DNA of 6,579 nt, taken from Bacteroidota bacterium. Its GTDB lineage: Bacteria > Bacteroidota > Bacteroidia > Chitinophagales > Chitinophagaceae. This document shows positions 6,194 through 6,579 of the stretch, piece by piece (within the stretch, counting starts at the first letter, position 1; each line of letters starts with the position of its first letter). Where the stretch lies: the NCBI GenBank assembly GCA_023396345.1, contig JAEWWO010000099.1, positions 1 through 6,579 of the forward strand. Reading direction: 5' to 3'. The translations under genes were made by a program, and so were the position numbers. Under the pieces are notes generated by a model. The model saw only the letters and a program-made list of their open reading frames with translations, searched no databases and was not told where the DNA came from.

Positions 6194-6579
6194 ATGCAAA
6201 GAGACGCTAAAATTTTTGATTTACTCGACAGAGAACTTAAACGCCAGAGAAACGGCATTGAACTGATTGCTTCTGAAAACTTTACCAGCTTGCAGGTAAT
6301 GCAGGCAATGGGAAGCGTACCAACCAATAAATACGCCGAAGGCTATCCGGGAAGAAGATACTATGCAGGCTGCGAAATTGTAGACGAGATGGAGCAATTG
6401 GCTATTGACCGTTTAAAATCAGCTTTTAATATTGAATACGCCAATGTGCAACCGCATAGTGGTGCGCAGGCTAATGCAGCGGTACACCTTTGTACGCTTA
6501 AACCCGGCGATAAAATATTAGGTCTTGACCTGAGCATGGGCGGACATCTTACACACGGCTCTCCTGCCAACTACAGCGG
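6194..6579 (+). CDS. glyA: Serine hydroxymethyltransferase (N-terminal part)
   Basis: The frame starts with the ATG at 6194 and remains open to the right edge, giving 128 complete codons. The enzyme is PLP-dependent and interconverts serine plus tetrahydrofolate with glycine plus 5,10-methylenetetrahydrofolate in the cytoplasm. Family signatures seen in order are [10 protein letters not shown] (21-30), [18 protein letters not shown] (44-61), [11 protein letters not shown] (84-94, PLP phosphate region) and GGHLTHGSP (116-124, with the His that stacks on PLP). The PLP-binding lysine lies beyond the window. Position 43, just before TNKYAEG, is Pro where most homologues I recall have Leu or another hydrophobic residue, and GGCE is replaced by AGCE. 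The start fits the usual family N-terminus. It is divergent from the nucleotidyltransferase unit and looks like a housekeeping gene. Confidence 0.96.
   Translation, partial: MQRDAKIFDLLDRELKRQRNGIELIASENFTSLQVMQAMGSVPTNKYAEGYPGRRYYAGCEIVDEMEQLAIDRLKSAFNIEYANVQPHSGAQANAAVHLCTLKPGDKILGLDLSMGGHLTHGSPANYS

Noticed and set aside
1..6579. CRISPR array, transposon, prophage, tRNA or rRNA
   Set aside because: I found no spaced direct repeats, transposase motifs or structured RNA signatures. Genes with recognisable housekeeping or respiratory roles fill almost the whole window.

Overview
The window looks like part of a Bacteroidota chromosome. The evidence is the AT-rich intergenic DNA, starts without clear Shine-Dalgarno sites, TAnnTTTG-type promoter boxes, and proteins that read most like Bacteroidota homologues. 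No mobile element, CRISPR array, rRNA or tRNA was seen. Family assignments rest on reading motifs, not on a database search.

The centre (509-4665) is a compact four-gene plus-strand unit for dissimilatory nitrite reduction to ammonium. nrfH encodes a membrane-anchored tetraheme quinol dehydrogenase and nrfA the pentaheme nitrite reductase with its CXXCK active-site heme. They are followed by a two-gene System II cytochrome c synthetase, ccsB (ResB-like) and ccsA (WWD domain). In the expected scheme, NrfH takes electrons from menaquinol, NrfA reduces nitrite to ammonium in the periplasm, and CcsBA attaches the nine hemes, possibly including the lysine-ligated one.

Divergent from nrfH, running off the left edge (1-313, minus), is the N-terminus of an outer-membrane beta-barrel protein of the alginate-export/porin type, which has not usually been given a role in nitrite metabolism. 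The shared 195-bp spacer holds promoter-like boxes on both strands and a CRP/FNR-type dyad, ATGAC-N4-GTCAT. The dyad sits about 41 bp upstream of the inferred nrfH start point, as expected for a class II activator site.

Convergent with ccsA is a minus-strand pair (4679-6029): a long-form sugar-phosphate nucleotidyltransferase with a C-terminal left-handed beta-helix, then 7 bp later a 115-aa uncharacterised protein. Divergent from these and cut by the right edge is glyA (serine hydroxymethyltransferase, 6194 onward). These flanking genes look like housekeeping functions.

The window contains no wholly unknown system. The points most worth following are the nrf control region, the linked outer-membrane barrel, the split heme lyase and the uncharacterised 115-aa protein.
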